From Procambarus clarkii (Eukaryota; Arthropoda; Malacostraca; Decapoda; Cambaridae): 64,000 nt of DNA. Location of the stretch: contig NC_091214.1 in NCBI RefSeq assembly GCF_040958095.1, forward strand, positions 8,397,201-8,461,200, written 5' to 3'. The notes under the pieces are model-generated. The model was not told the DNA's origin. It saw nothing but the letters and a program-made list of their open reading frames with translations, and searched no databases. The translations under genes and the position numbers were made by a program. Positions 53,277 to 63,016 of the stretch are shown piece after piece (within the stretch, counting starts at the first letter, position 1; each line of letters opens with the position of its first letter).

Positions 53277-54682
53277 CAAGGAAGTAGACGCAATATGTCA
53301 TAAGTGATACCATCTTCACCGGGGGTTGTGGCTTTGCCTTTGTTTAGGGCCGCGAGTAATTCAAACTCAGTAAATGGCACGTTGCATTCATCTTCCTTGT
53401 AGAGCATGAAGTCAACGAGCCTTTCTCGTTCTCTGTAACCAGCATTTAATCTGAACTGTGTGTCTGGGGGAAGATTACTGAAGCTAGAGGTGGTTGCCCA
53501 AGCATCGACTAACTCGTTTGCTCTATGTAGAGGGTGAGGGTGTGCTACTTGGCCGATCTTATCGCCTTTAATTCTATTAATATCCTTCCATGCCTGGCTG
53601 AGGGGGGTGTGAGAGTTGAGACTGTTAACAAAAGTTTCCCAGTTATCTTGCCTGAGCTCTGTCATGCGCTCCCTCGCCTTGGCTAGGGCTTTCTGAAAGA
53701 GCTTGAGCATTGCTGGCGTACGTGTTTCCCTGTATGCAGGTCCAACTCGTCTGGCAGTGCGTTTCAATGTATGCAGTTTGTTGTCATTGTAATAGGCATG
53801 GTGTTTATTACCTTTCATATCGTTCCGACTATTGGATGGTGCAGGGGGCCGACCTAAAGGGTCAGCAAACATCTGAATGCTCTGTACTAGACCGTCGTTA
53901 AATGTCTGGACTGTGGAGGGATCATAAGTGCTGTACCACTCTGACACATGAGCAACAAAGTCTTCACGTCGAGCAGGAGGAACACTGAGCCGTTTGCGTT
54001 TGAAAGTCCCACCGGGCAGGATGGTATTTCCTATACATAGAGCAGTCAATCTAGGGTGATGATCTGACAACAAATCTGTTACAATAGATGATGTGCACCA
54101 GACGTGAGAGACGTTGAAACCAACACAGAGGTCTAGAATGCCTCCACAAATATGCGTGGGTTCAAGGTCACCCACAATCTGCACATCTTGGTGACTATTT
54201 AGTAGCGACAGCAGTTGATTCCCGTTACCGTTACTGAAGCGAGAGCCACCAATGTCCTTGTGTCTAGCATTGTGGTCACCAAGAATGATGGTGGGCTCTG
54301 CTTGAGCGCAGGCCGGAAGATCAATATAATTTAACTTTCCTGCTGGAGCATATAGATTAAATACATTGAGAACAGAGTTGCCCACATAGATCCTCACTCC
54401 ATGATACTGTTGACCGGCAGTTTGTTTTTCTGGCAGAAGTTGATGGGGTAGGGATTGTTTGATGTATAGAATGCAAGAGTTACAGGATCTGAGGTTGTAA
54501 GAAACAAATGAGGGCAATTTCGGGGGTGAGGATCTTGCGGGAACCCTGCACTCCTGGAGACATACAATATCGATGTGTTCAGTTGTTACTTTGTGATGTA
54601 AATCTGAGAACCTTTTTTTGAGGGATGCAATGTTCCAGCTAAGGACGGATAACTTAGTTAATTGTGCATTTAAAGTCAGCAT
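53276..54682 (-). CDS. APE endonuclease and linker of NLR-C ORF2
   Basis: 468 codons, open. LSVLSWNIASLKKRFSDL (Asn), DIVCLQECRVP (Glu), GVRIYVGNSVLNVFNLYAPA, TIILGDHNARH (Asp and Asn), ILDLCVGFNVSHV, and DLLSDHHPRLTALC (catalytic His) are all present, so the domain looks intact. The linker contains KRTARRVGPAY and GKATTPGEDGITYDILRLLP, the lead-in to RT. It ends at a probable point-mutation stop. The start codon is the ATG at 54682. Confidence 0.9.
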   Translation of the reverse strand: MLTLNAQLTKLSVLSWNIASLKKRFSDLHHKVTTEHIDIVCLQECRVPARSSPPKLPSFVSYNLRSCNSCILYIKQSLPHQLLPEKQTAGQQYHGVRIYVGNSVLNVFNLYAPAGKLNYIDLPACAQAEPTIILGDHNARHKDIGGSRFSNGNGNQLLSLLNSHQDVQIVGDLEPTHICGGILDLCVGFNVSHVWCTSSIVTDLLSDHHPRLTALCIGNTILPGGTFKRKRLSVPPARREDFVAHVSEWYSTYDPSTVQTFNDGLVQSIQMFADPLGRPPAPSNSRNDMKGNKHHAYYNDNKLHTLKRTARRVGPAYRETRTPAMLKLFQKALAKARERMTELRQDNWETFVNSLNSHTPLSQAWKDINRIKGDKIGQVAHPHPLHRANELVDAWATTSSFSNLPPDTQFRLNAGYRERERLVDFMLYKEDECNVPFTEFELLAALNKGKATTPGEDGITYDILRLLP

Positions 54683-54731
54683 TATATATTGATATTATTA
54701 GTCCACTTAATATATATTATCTATTTCAATA

Positions 54732-55190
54732 CTATATAAGTCCAGGAACATTTCTTAGTTTATTACCAATGTCACACATTTCCCTCCAATGGTCTAGTAT
54801 AATTTGTCTGTCATTTTCAGCTATAGAATCGTTTTGAACATACCTTAACACAGCGTTGGCAGTTAACCTGCGTGGAAGGACTCCACTACACAAGGTTTCA
54901 AGATCACTAGAAGTTTCCCCTGATGGGCAAGCGAACACATGTTTGGAGGGTTCAGGGGTGGAAGGGGGAGTTAGGCAGTCATTGCTTACAAGTCCCCTTA
55001 TACACGTGACCATCATCGAAATATCGCTGGTGGATTTTTTCTCATGTTGGAGTTGCTTTTGCAGCCGCTCCATCTCCTGCTGTGACTGCTGCTGGTGTTC
55101 CTGCAACCGGTCACGGAGGGCAACCGCTGCTTGAACAGTGGAGCGACCTAAGGGTGAGGTGGTAGGGAGGCTGAGGTTGCGATCTGTCTC
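54732..55190 (-). pseudogene. C-terminal part of NLR-C ORF1
   Basis: The frame 54732-55106 starts in a Gln/Glu-rich coiled coil (HQQQSQQEMERLQKQLQHEK) and ends YVQNDSIAENDRQIILDHWR...PGLI. It lies 50 bases upstream of ORF2, as expected for the end of ORF1. It is separated from the rest of ORF1 by the inserted NLR-A tail. Confidence 0.7.
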
Positions 55191-55348
55191 ATTGATCCAG
55201 TTCCTTATCCCCCACTTCCAGTTGAGTGTGGGGTCCAGCTGTGGATGGTGGTCTCACAGCAGGTGACATTATCCCAGAACCAGGAAGTGGCCACTCTACA
55301 TCAGGGAAAGGCCCACCACTGGCAGAAAATGCAGCACCTGGTTCTTGT

Positions 55349-55364
55349 AATAATAATAATAATG

Positions 55365-55445
<81 letters not shown>

Positions 55446-55792
55446 TTTTATTCAGGTAAGGTACATACATACAAAGTAAGATACAAAAGTTGATGGATTT
55501 ATAGATAGAGCTAGTACATACAATGCCTAAAGCCACTATTACGCAAAGCGTTTCGGGCAGGAAAAACACTACGACTAAATCTTAATACTAATTGAGATTA
55601 AAGCATAAATTATGATGAGAAAAAAAAGGAAAAGAATGGAAAAAATGGGGCGTGGAAACATGGCAGAAAAAAGCAAAAATACAATTTGGTCAACAAAACA
55701 GCATTGTTTAAAATAGAAGACATGGGTTGACATTTTGGGGGAGAGGTAGGTTACATTGAGTTAATTAAGTAGTACTTAGTTTTTATCTTAAA
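55349..55792 (-). mobile_element. NLR-A 3' end with (TAA)n tail inserted in NLR-C ORF1
   Basis: A TAA repeat (55349-55441) is the 3' tail; then the NLR-A 3' untranslated part and the last codons, to GTAGTACTTAGTTTTTATCTT. The insertion splits ORF1. Confidence 0.87.
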
Positions 55793-55906
55793 GCTGGGAT
55801 GATGGCAGGAGTTTTGTGGGGAAGCTGGGATGATGGCAGGAGTTTTGTGGGGAAGCTGGGATGATGGCAGGAGTTTTGTGGGGAAGCTGGGATGATGGCA
55901 GGAGTC
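55793..55906 (-). repeat. 31-bp minisatellite in NLR-C ORF1
   Basis: Copies start at 55793, 55824, 55855 and 55886 with almost no change. They read as Pro/Ser/His-rich repeats in three phases (31 is not a multiple of 3), so part of ORF1 ends in a repeated tail here. Directly next to the NLR-A insertion edge. Confidence 0.92.
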
Positions 55907-57006
55907 TTCGGTCTGGTACCGGTCCCCTTGTGCACTTCGTAATTTAAAGGTGGTGAGTTTGGCAGCCAGCTGGAGCGAACATCACCTCCAGATGGCTCTG
56001 AACAGCGAGTGGGACTGATGGCAGCATTTGGCAACTGTTCTTCATGGTGGTGTGAAGGGTATGGCGAGTGTTGTGTCAACACCTCCGGGAGGCAGGTTCC
56101 TGACACCTGACGGGCAGGCGCAGGTTGAACAGACACCTGTCGTCTGGTCCCGTGATGCACTCGGTGCTTGGCAGATGGTGAAGTATTTGGTATCCAGCTG
56201 CTACGAACACTACGTCCAGGTGGCTCTCCACAGGAATCAGAGCCGGCAGCTGTACCTGGCAACCGTCCTCTCGGGTGGGCGGGGCCGGGCACCTGGCCGT
56301 AAGCAGCTGGTCGCTTGACACAGTCAAGGTGCCAGACTTGAACACCGCTCCTGCCACAGTTTATGCATTTTTCACTTACTGAGTGCAGTTCCTTTATGAG
56401 TTTAAAACACACCTCAGATTTATGAGGTTCACCACACACGGCACAAAAAAAGTTTTTGTTTGTGCAGTACCTGGCTACGTGACGTCCCCATCGTTGACAC
56501 TTATAACACCTACGAGGGGGAGGGTTGTAGAGGGCAATGTTATAGTGCCGACCTAAAGCTGCTCTAGAGTAAATTCTGTCCGGTATAGGCGTGGCACCTT
56601 TCCATATGGCAGCTATGAGGCCATTTCTCAGACGTTTAGGGTTTACAACATTTTCATCACAGAGATAAACAGGCTTAATGAGTTTATTAACATTGAATAT
56701 GACAATGGTTACTTTTGGACACCTAGGTATTGCATTTTTCATCTTAATGCCTGCATACTCTGTGTTTAGCAACACATTTACAAAAGCACTGTCGTTTGTA
56801 ACGAAGCCATAGTCACTTTCATCTCTAGGTAACTTAATGACCTTATCATAATGTGCCTCAGAGGCTTCACAAAACCACTGCACTTTTCTCTCTAATGTGG
56901 TTCCCAGAGGAAAATCTAGCCGTACATATCTGGCAACAGCCGAATTTGGTGGGTTTGATCGTGCCCTTCTCAACTGCTTACGGCGCTGACTTTTACTCAT
57001 TTGCAC
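55907..57006 (-). CDS. NLR-C ORF1, gag-like with zinc knuckles
   Basis: Part of a 407-codon frame to 55783. The N-terminus is basic (KSQRRKQLRRARSN), followed by a folded region (GTTLERKVQWFCEASEAHYD; SDYGFVTNDSAFVNVLLNTE; PKVTIVIFNVNKLIKPVYL) and a zinc-knuckle array: RCYKCQRWGRHVARYC, FFCAVCGEPHKSEVC and KCINCGRSGVQVWHLDC. The second half is Pro/Ser/Arg-rich. ORF1 binds element RNA. The frame appears to open with GTG at 57006; a peptide in another frame from ATG 57173 (MVTATDKVPGSTSPL...DEGFT) ends exactly where this begins, so the real N-terminus is probably joined by a one-base shift. Confidence 0.85.
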
Positions 57007-57199
57007 GTGAATCCCTCATCATCTGCACCGCCCTCTGATGTGTCGTGGATCACCACTGAGGAGGTGGCACCATCATCAGAAGGCAATTGATGAGCGTGCA
57101 ATGGGTCCACAAAGTCACTATCTGGCAACGGCGATGTGCTGCCCGGCACCTTATCCGTGGCAGTTACCATGATGGTAAAGACACAACACCTATGTGCAG

Positions 57200-57855
57200 A
57201 GTATTACGGAACACTCGCTCCAGAGTGAACCACAAAGCAGCACAACGGCAAATGGCCTATTCACAGGGTGGAAGGGGCCAACAACCATCAAACAAGATCA
57301 GCAGAAATAAATCGGCCAGCCTGCATACATGAGGCTCCACTATTTTCAAGGTCACAGTGCACCTTGCAGGTTGGTTCGCAAAATTTGAAGTTGGTGGTAC
57401 ACATGCATAAGTATCTGCTCAACACTCGACAAAACTTGACATACACAGGCAACAAACCGTAGTACTTGAGAGCTGATGGAGAGATGTACAAGAAGCATGT
57501 TGATCATGAAGGCATTCCTGGCACCATATCCTTATTCTCTGGCGCAGAGGTGCTAGGCCTAACAGAGTTATAGTTGGTGACATACCAGTGCCCTTACACC
57601 AACGGCTCCTTTGTTTATCCACACTGTTTTGTAATTAAAGTTCCTAACCACACTCAATCATCACAGCACTACTTCACATCAACTAATGTAGAAGTGGGAG
57701 AGTTAAGGCATGACTCAAAGTATCTCCACTAAACTGAGGCTGCATTGTTTCGTGGTCACTAGCGTCTTCGATCGAAGAACAAGGCAAACACAGCTCAGCG
57801 GTAGTATGGTGCAAGAGCTATTGTCGTGTACCTGATACACGTGTGGTTTAGGCCC
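57200..57855 (-). other. Upstream part of NLR-C, possible PHD-like finger
   Basis: Probable 5' part of NLR-C. A minus-strand frame (57419-57622) contains IWCQECLHDQHASCTSL and a CC-x-C pair, resembling the second half of a PHD finger, a domain found in ORF1 of some I-like elements. Otherwise no feature seen. Confidence 0.4.
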
Positions 57856-59058
57856 AATACAAAATAAAATACAAATATTTATTCAGGTAAAGTACAAAAT
57901 ACAAAATACAAATACAAATTTTTATTCAGGTAAAGTACATACATACAAGGTAAGATACAAAAGTTGATGGATTTATAGATAGAGCTAGTATATACAATGC
58001 CTAAAGCCACTATTACGCAAAGCGTTTCGGGCAGGAAAAACACTAAGACTAAAACCTAATACTAATTGAGATTAAAGTATAAATTGTATTGAGAAAAAAT
58101 AAGAAAAGAATGGAAAAAAAGAGGGAGGGGGAAACATGGCACAAAAAAAAATACAATTTGGTCTACAAAACAGTATTGTTTAAAGTAGACGACATGGGTT
58201 TACATTTTTTGGGTGAGGTAGGTTATATTGAGTTAATTAGGTAGTACTTAGTTTTTATCTTATACTGGTTGGGAGAGGTACAGTCTTTAACATAATTGAG
58301 ATGGTCATTCTACATTCGAGGTCCCTTGATTTGTTAAGCATTTCTAGTTTGACTAAGTCGTACTCTTGGAATACCAAATAGGTATTTGTTTCTGGTGTGG
58401 TGCTCGTGGGATCTCTTACAACCTTCTAGGAAGCTTTTAAGGTCATTACAGTTCAGCGTTTTATATATATAGAAAATACACATGAGAGGATGTGCAGGGA
58501 CTAAATATCTAACATATTCAGAGATTTGAGTAAGGGTACTGAGTGATGTCTGGAGCCAGAGTGAGATATTGTCCAATAGCAGCTTTGTGTTAAGTAATTA
58601 GAGGACGTAAATGATTTTGGGTAGTAGAACCCCAAGCACAAATACCATAGTTGAGATAAGGATAGATGAGAGAATAATAGAGTGTCACCAGGGCAGGGCA
58701 AGGTACATAATATCTGATCTAAGAAAGAATGCCAACAGTTTTTGAAACTTTTTTGATATATTTAGAATGTGTCCCTGGAAATTCAACTTGCGGTCAATGA
58801 GAACGCCAAGGAATTTGCCATCTTCTTTGTTACAAATTTGGGTATTATTAATCCTGAGATTTATTTGATTTGAGGATTTATTGCCAAACAAAATATAGAA
58901 AGTTTTGTCAATATTGAGGGTGAGTTTGTTGGCAGTTAGCCAGTGATGGGCTTTATTTAGCTCAGTATTCACCGAGACATTTAGAGCAAGGGGATCAGGA
59001 CTGGAGTAAATGAAGGTTGTGTCGTCACCAAATAGAATTGGTTTAAGATGTTGGGAGG
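57856..59058 (-). mobile_element. NLR-A copy A6, 3' portion (left of B6)
   Basis: 3' tail with ACAAATA-type repeats and a partial tail duplication (57856-57960), C-terminal coding part (58230-58660), RT thumb and palm to motif C (GACGACAC region at 59020). Sequence stops at 59058 and resumes at 62784. Confidence 0.9.
58334..58972 (-). pseudogene. RT C-terminal part of A6
   Basis: Frame 58685-58972: KAHHWLTANKLTLNIDKTFY, KFLGVLIDRKLNFQGHILNI, with SKKFQKLLAFFLRSDIMYLA showing a shift after NI. Frames 58501-58701 and 58334-58576 hold CLGFYYPKSF and CKRSHEHHTRNKYLFGIPRV. Several shifts; inactive. Confidence 0.85.
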
Positions 59059-59309
59059 TATTTACTTCTTTTTTTACTTCTTTCTATTTCATCTATTTTT
59101 TACTTCTTCTATTTCTTCTATTGTTTACTTCTTTTACTTCTTCTCTTCTTCTTCTTTTACTTTACTCTACTTCTAATTGTTTCTATTTTTTGTGTACCTA
59201 CGTTTATTGTTGTGTTTTGCTACAATTACTTTCTATTTACAGCAGTTTTAGTATTTAACTGTTCCTGTAATTGCTTATCTTATTGTATCGTAACCTTATT
59301 GTATCTATA

Positions 59310-60135
59310 TGCTTAAAAATATTGATCCTGATCGAAATCTTCTGTCTAACATCCACAAAAAATCAGCACATTGATCATCATTATTGCAGGTATTACACAG
59401 CAAATCTTGCAAAAAAACAAACTCCTAAATAGCACCTGCTTATCAGTTTACAACCAAAATGTTAGATCACTTGGTAAACATTTTGATGATATAAATGCAC
59501 TACTCACAGCACTAAGTACTAAATGATCATTCATCATTTTAACAGAAACTTTACTAAGTAAAGACTATACCCAACTCTACAATTTAGCTGGTTATAAAGC
59601 CATTCATAACTGCAGGCCTAATAAAAAAGGTGGCGGCACAGCAATATATTACAAAGATACCTTCATCTGCAATAGTATCATCAGTGATAGAGACGACTAT
59701 TGTGAATATACCTTTGCCAAGTTCTCCAGTAATTGCCTTAAATCCTCTCTGACTATCGGTACCATCTATAGATTTCCTAATACCAACATAGCTTCATTCT
59801 CAGACAATGTAAGGAATCTTATCATAAATAACAATCTCAACAAAAATCACATAATTCTGGGAGGTGATTTCAATATTGACCTGGGTCTTCAAAACAACCC
59901 TCAAGTTGACTATTTCCGTAACAGCATGCACTCCTGTATGCTAATCCCCACAATCACCAAGCCCACCCGAGTCACTCAAACATCTGCCACTACCCCTGGA
60001 TCACTTATGGACTAATATAACAGCTCCCCTTACATCTGGGGTAATCTATGACAGAACAACTGACCTTCCTCACTTCCTACCTTCTTCCTACCACTTCTTC
60101 TTCCTACCAGGAAGGAACAACTTCCTACCTTCCTC
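59310..60135 (+). pseudogene. Endonuclease of NLR-B (B6)
   Basis: Readable motifs: QNVRSLGKHFDDINALL, FIILTETLLSKDYTQLYNL, KKGGGTAIYYKDTF, IGTIYRFPNTNIA, LGGDFNIDLGLQNN. The frame contains stops (for example TGA near 59524), and the end of the domain, where TTDHYPTFL belongs, is garbled by an expanded CTTCCTAC-type repeat at about 60065-60130. Not functional. Confidence 0.85.
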
Positions 60136-60144
60136 ATAGCAAAC

Positions 60145-60969
60145 ATGGACACAGCACCACCAGAAAGCAAGAAATTCTCATTCAGGCTACACAGTGAATC
60201 AGCTTTAGGCAATCTTTCTAATGCACTTCACAATATTAACTGGGAATCTGAATTTAATAATACACAGGATATAAACTCATTAACTAACCTCTTTCTCTCC
60301 AAAACTCTAAGCCTCTACAACACTCACTGTCCCCTCCTTACCAAACAAGTAACTGATAAAAGAAAAAATAACCCGTGGCTCACAAGTGGCATAATCAAAT
60401 CAATCAACAAAAAACATGAATATAAAAAGAAATTTAGGATTGGCCTAGTTACAAAGGAAGTAGTTAAGAGGTACTCATCAGTGCTTACCAGTATCATAAG
60501 AAAAGCTAAACTTTCATATTATTAGACTAGATTCAAAGAAGCAAAAGGGAACATGAAAAGCACATGGAAAACCATCTCTAATATCCTAGGAACTAAACAA
60601 CACTCCCACAACCAGATAACACTCTCTAAGGATTGCCTTACACCGTCATCTGATTTAGAAATGGCGAATGAATTTAATAGATTCTTTTCATCGGTTGGTG
60701 CTAACCTTGCCATGAAAATCCCACAGACTCAGACACATATCAACACATATCTCTCAGGCAGCTATCCAAACTCTCTTCTCCTTTCACCAGTCAGCTCGAC
60801 AGATGTTGTGTCCATCATACACTCACTGAAAACCAAAGCTGGGAACATCAGTGAAATCCCATCCATTGTATACAAGAGCGCCTCCCACGCCCTTGCGCCA
60901 CCTATAGCTCTGCTGTTCAACAAATCCCTTCAGTGTCATACCTTCCCTGATATCCTTAAAAAAGCATGA
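60145..60969 (+). pseudogene. Linker and RT start of B6
   Basis: Frame 60145-60525 (FSFRLHSESALGNLSNALHN, NPWLTSGIIKSINKKHEYKK) stops at TAG after SYY; frame 60553-60969 (STWKTISNILGTKQHSHNQI, NEFNRFFSSVGANLAMKIPQ, GNISEIPSIVYKSASHALA) stops at TGA after ILKKA where other copies have Arg. Both stops look like point mutations. Confidence 0.88.
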
Positions 60970-62149
60970 GTAACGCCAGTTCATAAAAGCGGTAATCCGG
61001 CAGACATAAACAATTATAGATCAATATCAAACCTACCCATACTATCAAAAATATTTGAAAAAATTATCTACAAACAGCTCTATTCCTACCTCGTAAAATT
61101 CAACATTCTTAGCCCTGTCAGTTTGGCTTCCGCTCCCAAAAGAGTACCAACGATGCAATTATTAGTCTCCTTGAAATAATTTACTCAGACCTTGACAAAA
61201 ATGAGTTTCCGATTGGACTCTTCATTGACCTGAGAAAGGCCCTTTGATACTGTTAATCACAATTACCTCTTACGTAAACTCCATCATTATGGAATCCGAG
61301 GCCATACACTGGACTATATCCAATCCTATCTTAGTGATAGACACCAATGTGTAGCCATCAATAATATAACCTCTCCCACTCTACCAATAACCGTTGGAGT
61401 GCCACAGGGCAGCATTTTGGGACCTCTCCTATTTCTTATATACATCAATGATCTGCCTAATGTCTCTAACATTCTGAAACCTATTTTGTTTGCTGATGAT
61501 ACTACCCTCATCTACTCTAACCCCAACCCACATACACTAAATAATGTTGTTAATAATGAACTAAAAAAAAGTCCTCTTATGGATGTCAACCAACAAACTA
61601 ACACTTAACATAGAAAAGACCTACTACATCTTATTTGGAAGCAAATCTACAAATGCAATTCAGCTTCAGATAGACAATGTAAACATTAGCAATAAAAATG
61701 ATGTTAAGTTTCTCGGCCTATTCCTAGACAAGAGACTCAATTTCAGTATCCACATACAACACATAACTAAGAAAGTCTCTAAAAAAGTTGGTATACTCTC
61801 CAAAATCAGATATTGTGTACCTAACTCTGCTCTCATCTCTCTATATTATGCACTAATCTATCCCTATCTTAATTATGGTATCTGTGCATGGGGTTCAACC
61901 ACTGCAAACCACCTCAACTCCATCATCACCCAGCAAAAATCTGGTATCAGATTTATAACAAATTCTGCTGTCAGACAACACTCAGCCCCCTTGTTTAACT
62001 CCCTAAACATGCTAAACATAATCTCACTCCACAAATTTTCTTGTGTCAACTACATTTATAAAACCCTGTTCCTAAATGCAAATCCTGCTCTGAAACTCTC
62101 CCTGGACAGATGTAATAGGACCCATTATCACCACACCAGAAATAAATAA
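60970..62149 (+). pseudogene. RT and C-terminus of B6
   Basis: NNYRSISNLPILSKIFEKII, a deletion near 61110, LFIDLRKA with an extra base breaking motif A near 61243, then frame 61399-61608 ([20 protein letters not shown] and [14 protein letters not shown]) and frame 61583-62149 ([60 protein letters not shown]) ending at TAA. Confidence 0.88.
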
Positions 62150-62728
62150 CTCTTTAATATCCCCAGAGTCAAACTTAATCTGTGTAAACACTCTATGCAA
62201 ATAAAGAGACCCAGTCTATGGAACTCACTCCCTACTGAATTAAAAAGCTGTCCAACTTTTGCGTCATTCAAAAACAATACTTAAAAGTACCTAATTTCAT
62301 CTTCATAGTTTTTTACCATTTGCTTTAAAAATGCACTGTATCTATTGCTACCCAATCTCCCAATCTTTATGTACCCAATCTGAACATTTTTATCATTGTG
62401 ATCATTGCTGTCTTCTTATATGTGCTGTCAATCTGCTGTATGGTGTCTATTAATCTTGTTTAAATTACCAATCAAGCTGTCAATGTAATCAATCAGAGCT
62501 TTAATATACCAGTTTGCTTTAATATACTTACTAATCTCTCTCATGTCATTTTTTTTTCTTGCAATGTATTTGTTATCATTTTATTAATTCTGATAGAATT
62601 TACCTACTTAAAATTATCTGTTAGATTAAGGACCTGCCCGAAACGCTGCGCGTACTAGTGGCTTTACAAGAGTGTAAATACTGTACTATGCTATGTATTC
62701 TCACAAACCCAATGTACCTTCTTGTATA

Positions 62729-62783
<55 letters not shown>

Positions 62784-63016
62784 ATTTGGAAGGTCATTAA
62801 TGTAGATGAGAAAGAGGAGAGGGCCAAGTATGCTGCCCTGAGGAACACCAATGTTGATGGGTAGGGTGGGAGAAATTGAATTATTCACATAAACATACTG
62901 GAGCCTGTCAGTAAGGTAAGACTTAATGTACTGCAGGGAGTGACTTCTGACTCCATAATGTTGTAATTTAAGAAGAAGATTTTGGTGGTTAACAGTGTCA
63001 AAAGCCTTACACAGGT
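62784..63016 (-). mobile_element. NLR-A copy A6, remaining RT portion (right of B6)
   Basis: Continues exactly from 59058: LINDLP to the DRLQYV region and the approach to motif A. Cut at 63016 by the LTR-type element. Confidence 0.9.

Larger units (their letters stand above)
50869..57855 (-). mobile_element. NLR-C, I-like non-LTR retrotransposon with RNase H
   Basis: Minus-strand order: ORF1 (gag-like with zinc knuckles), ORF2 with APE endonuclease, RT, RNase H and a C-terminal zinc finger. RNase H after RT is characteristic of the I superfamily (I, Nimb, R1-related groups). Two NLR-A 3' ends are embedded (51642-51790, 55349-55792). The 3' end abuts the A5 tail; the 5' limit within 57200-57855 is not certain. 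Confidence 0.85.
59059..62783 (+). mobile_element. NLR-B copy B6, nearly full length
   Basis: Pyrimidine-rich 5' untranslated part (59059-59290), endonuclease, linker, RT, C-terminus, and 3' tail with TTAAGGACCTGCCCGAAACG, CTTCTTGTATATAAATAAAT and a long (AAAT)n tail (62725-62783). Inserted into A6, whose sequence is contiguous across the two edges. 3.7 kb, the longest NLR-B here. Confidence 0.92.

Noticed and set aside
55226..55493. Poly-Asn and poly-Ile ORFs
   Set aside because: Translations of the (TAA)n tail of an inserted NLR-A copy.
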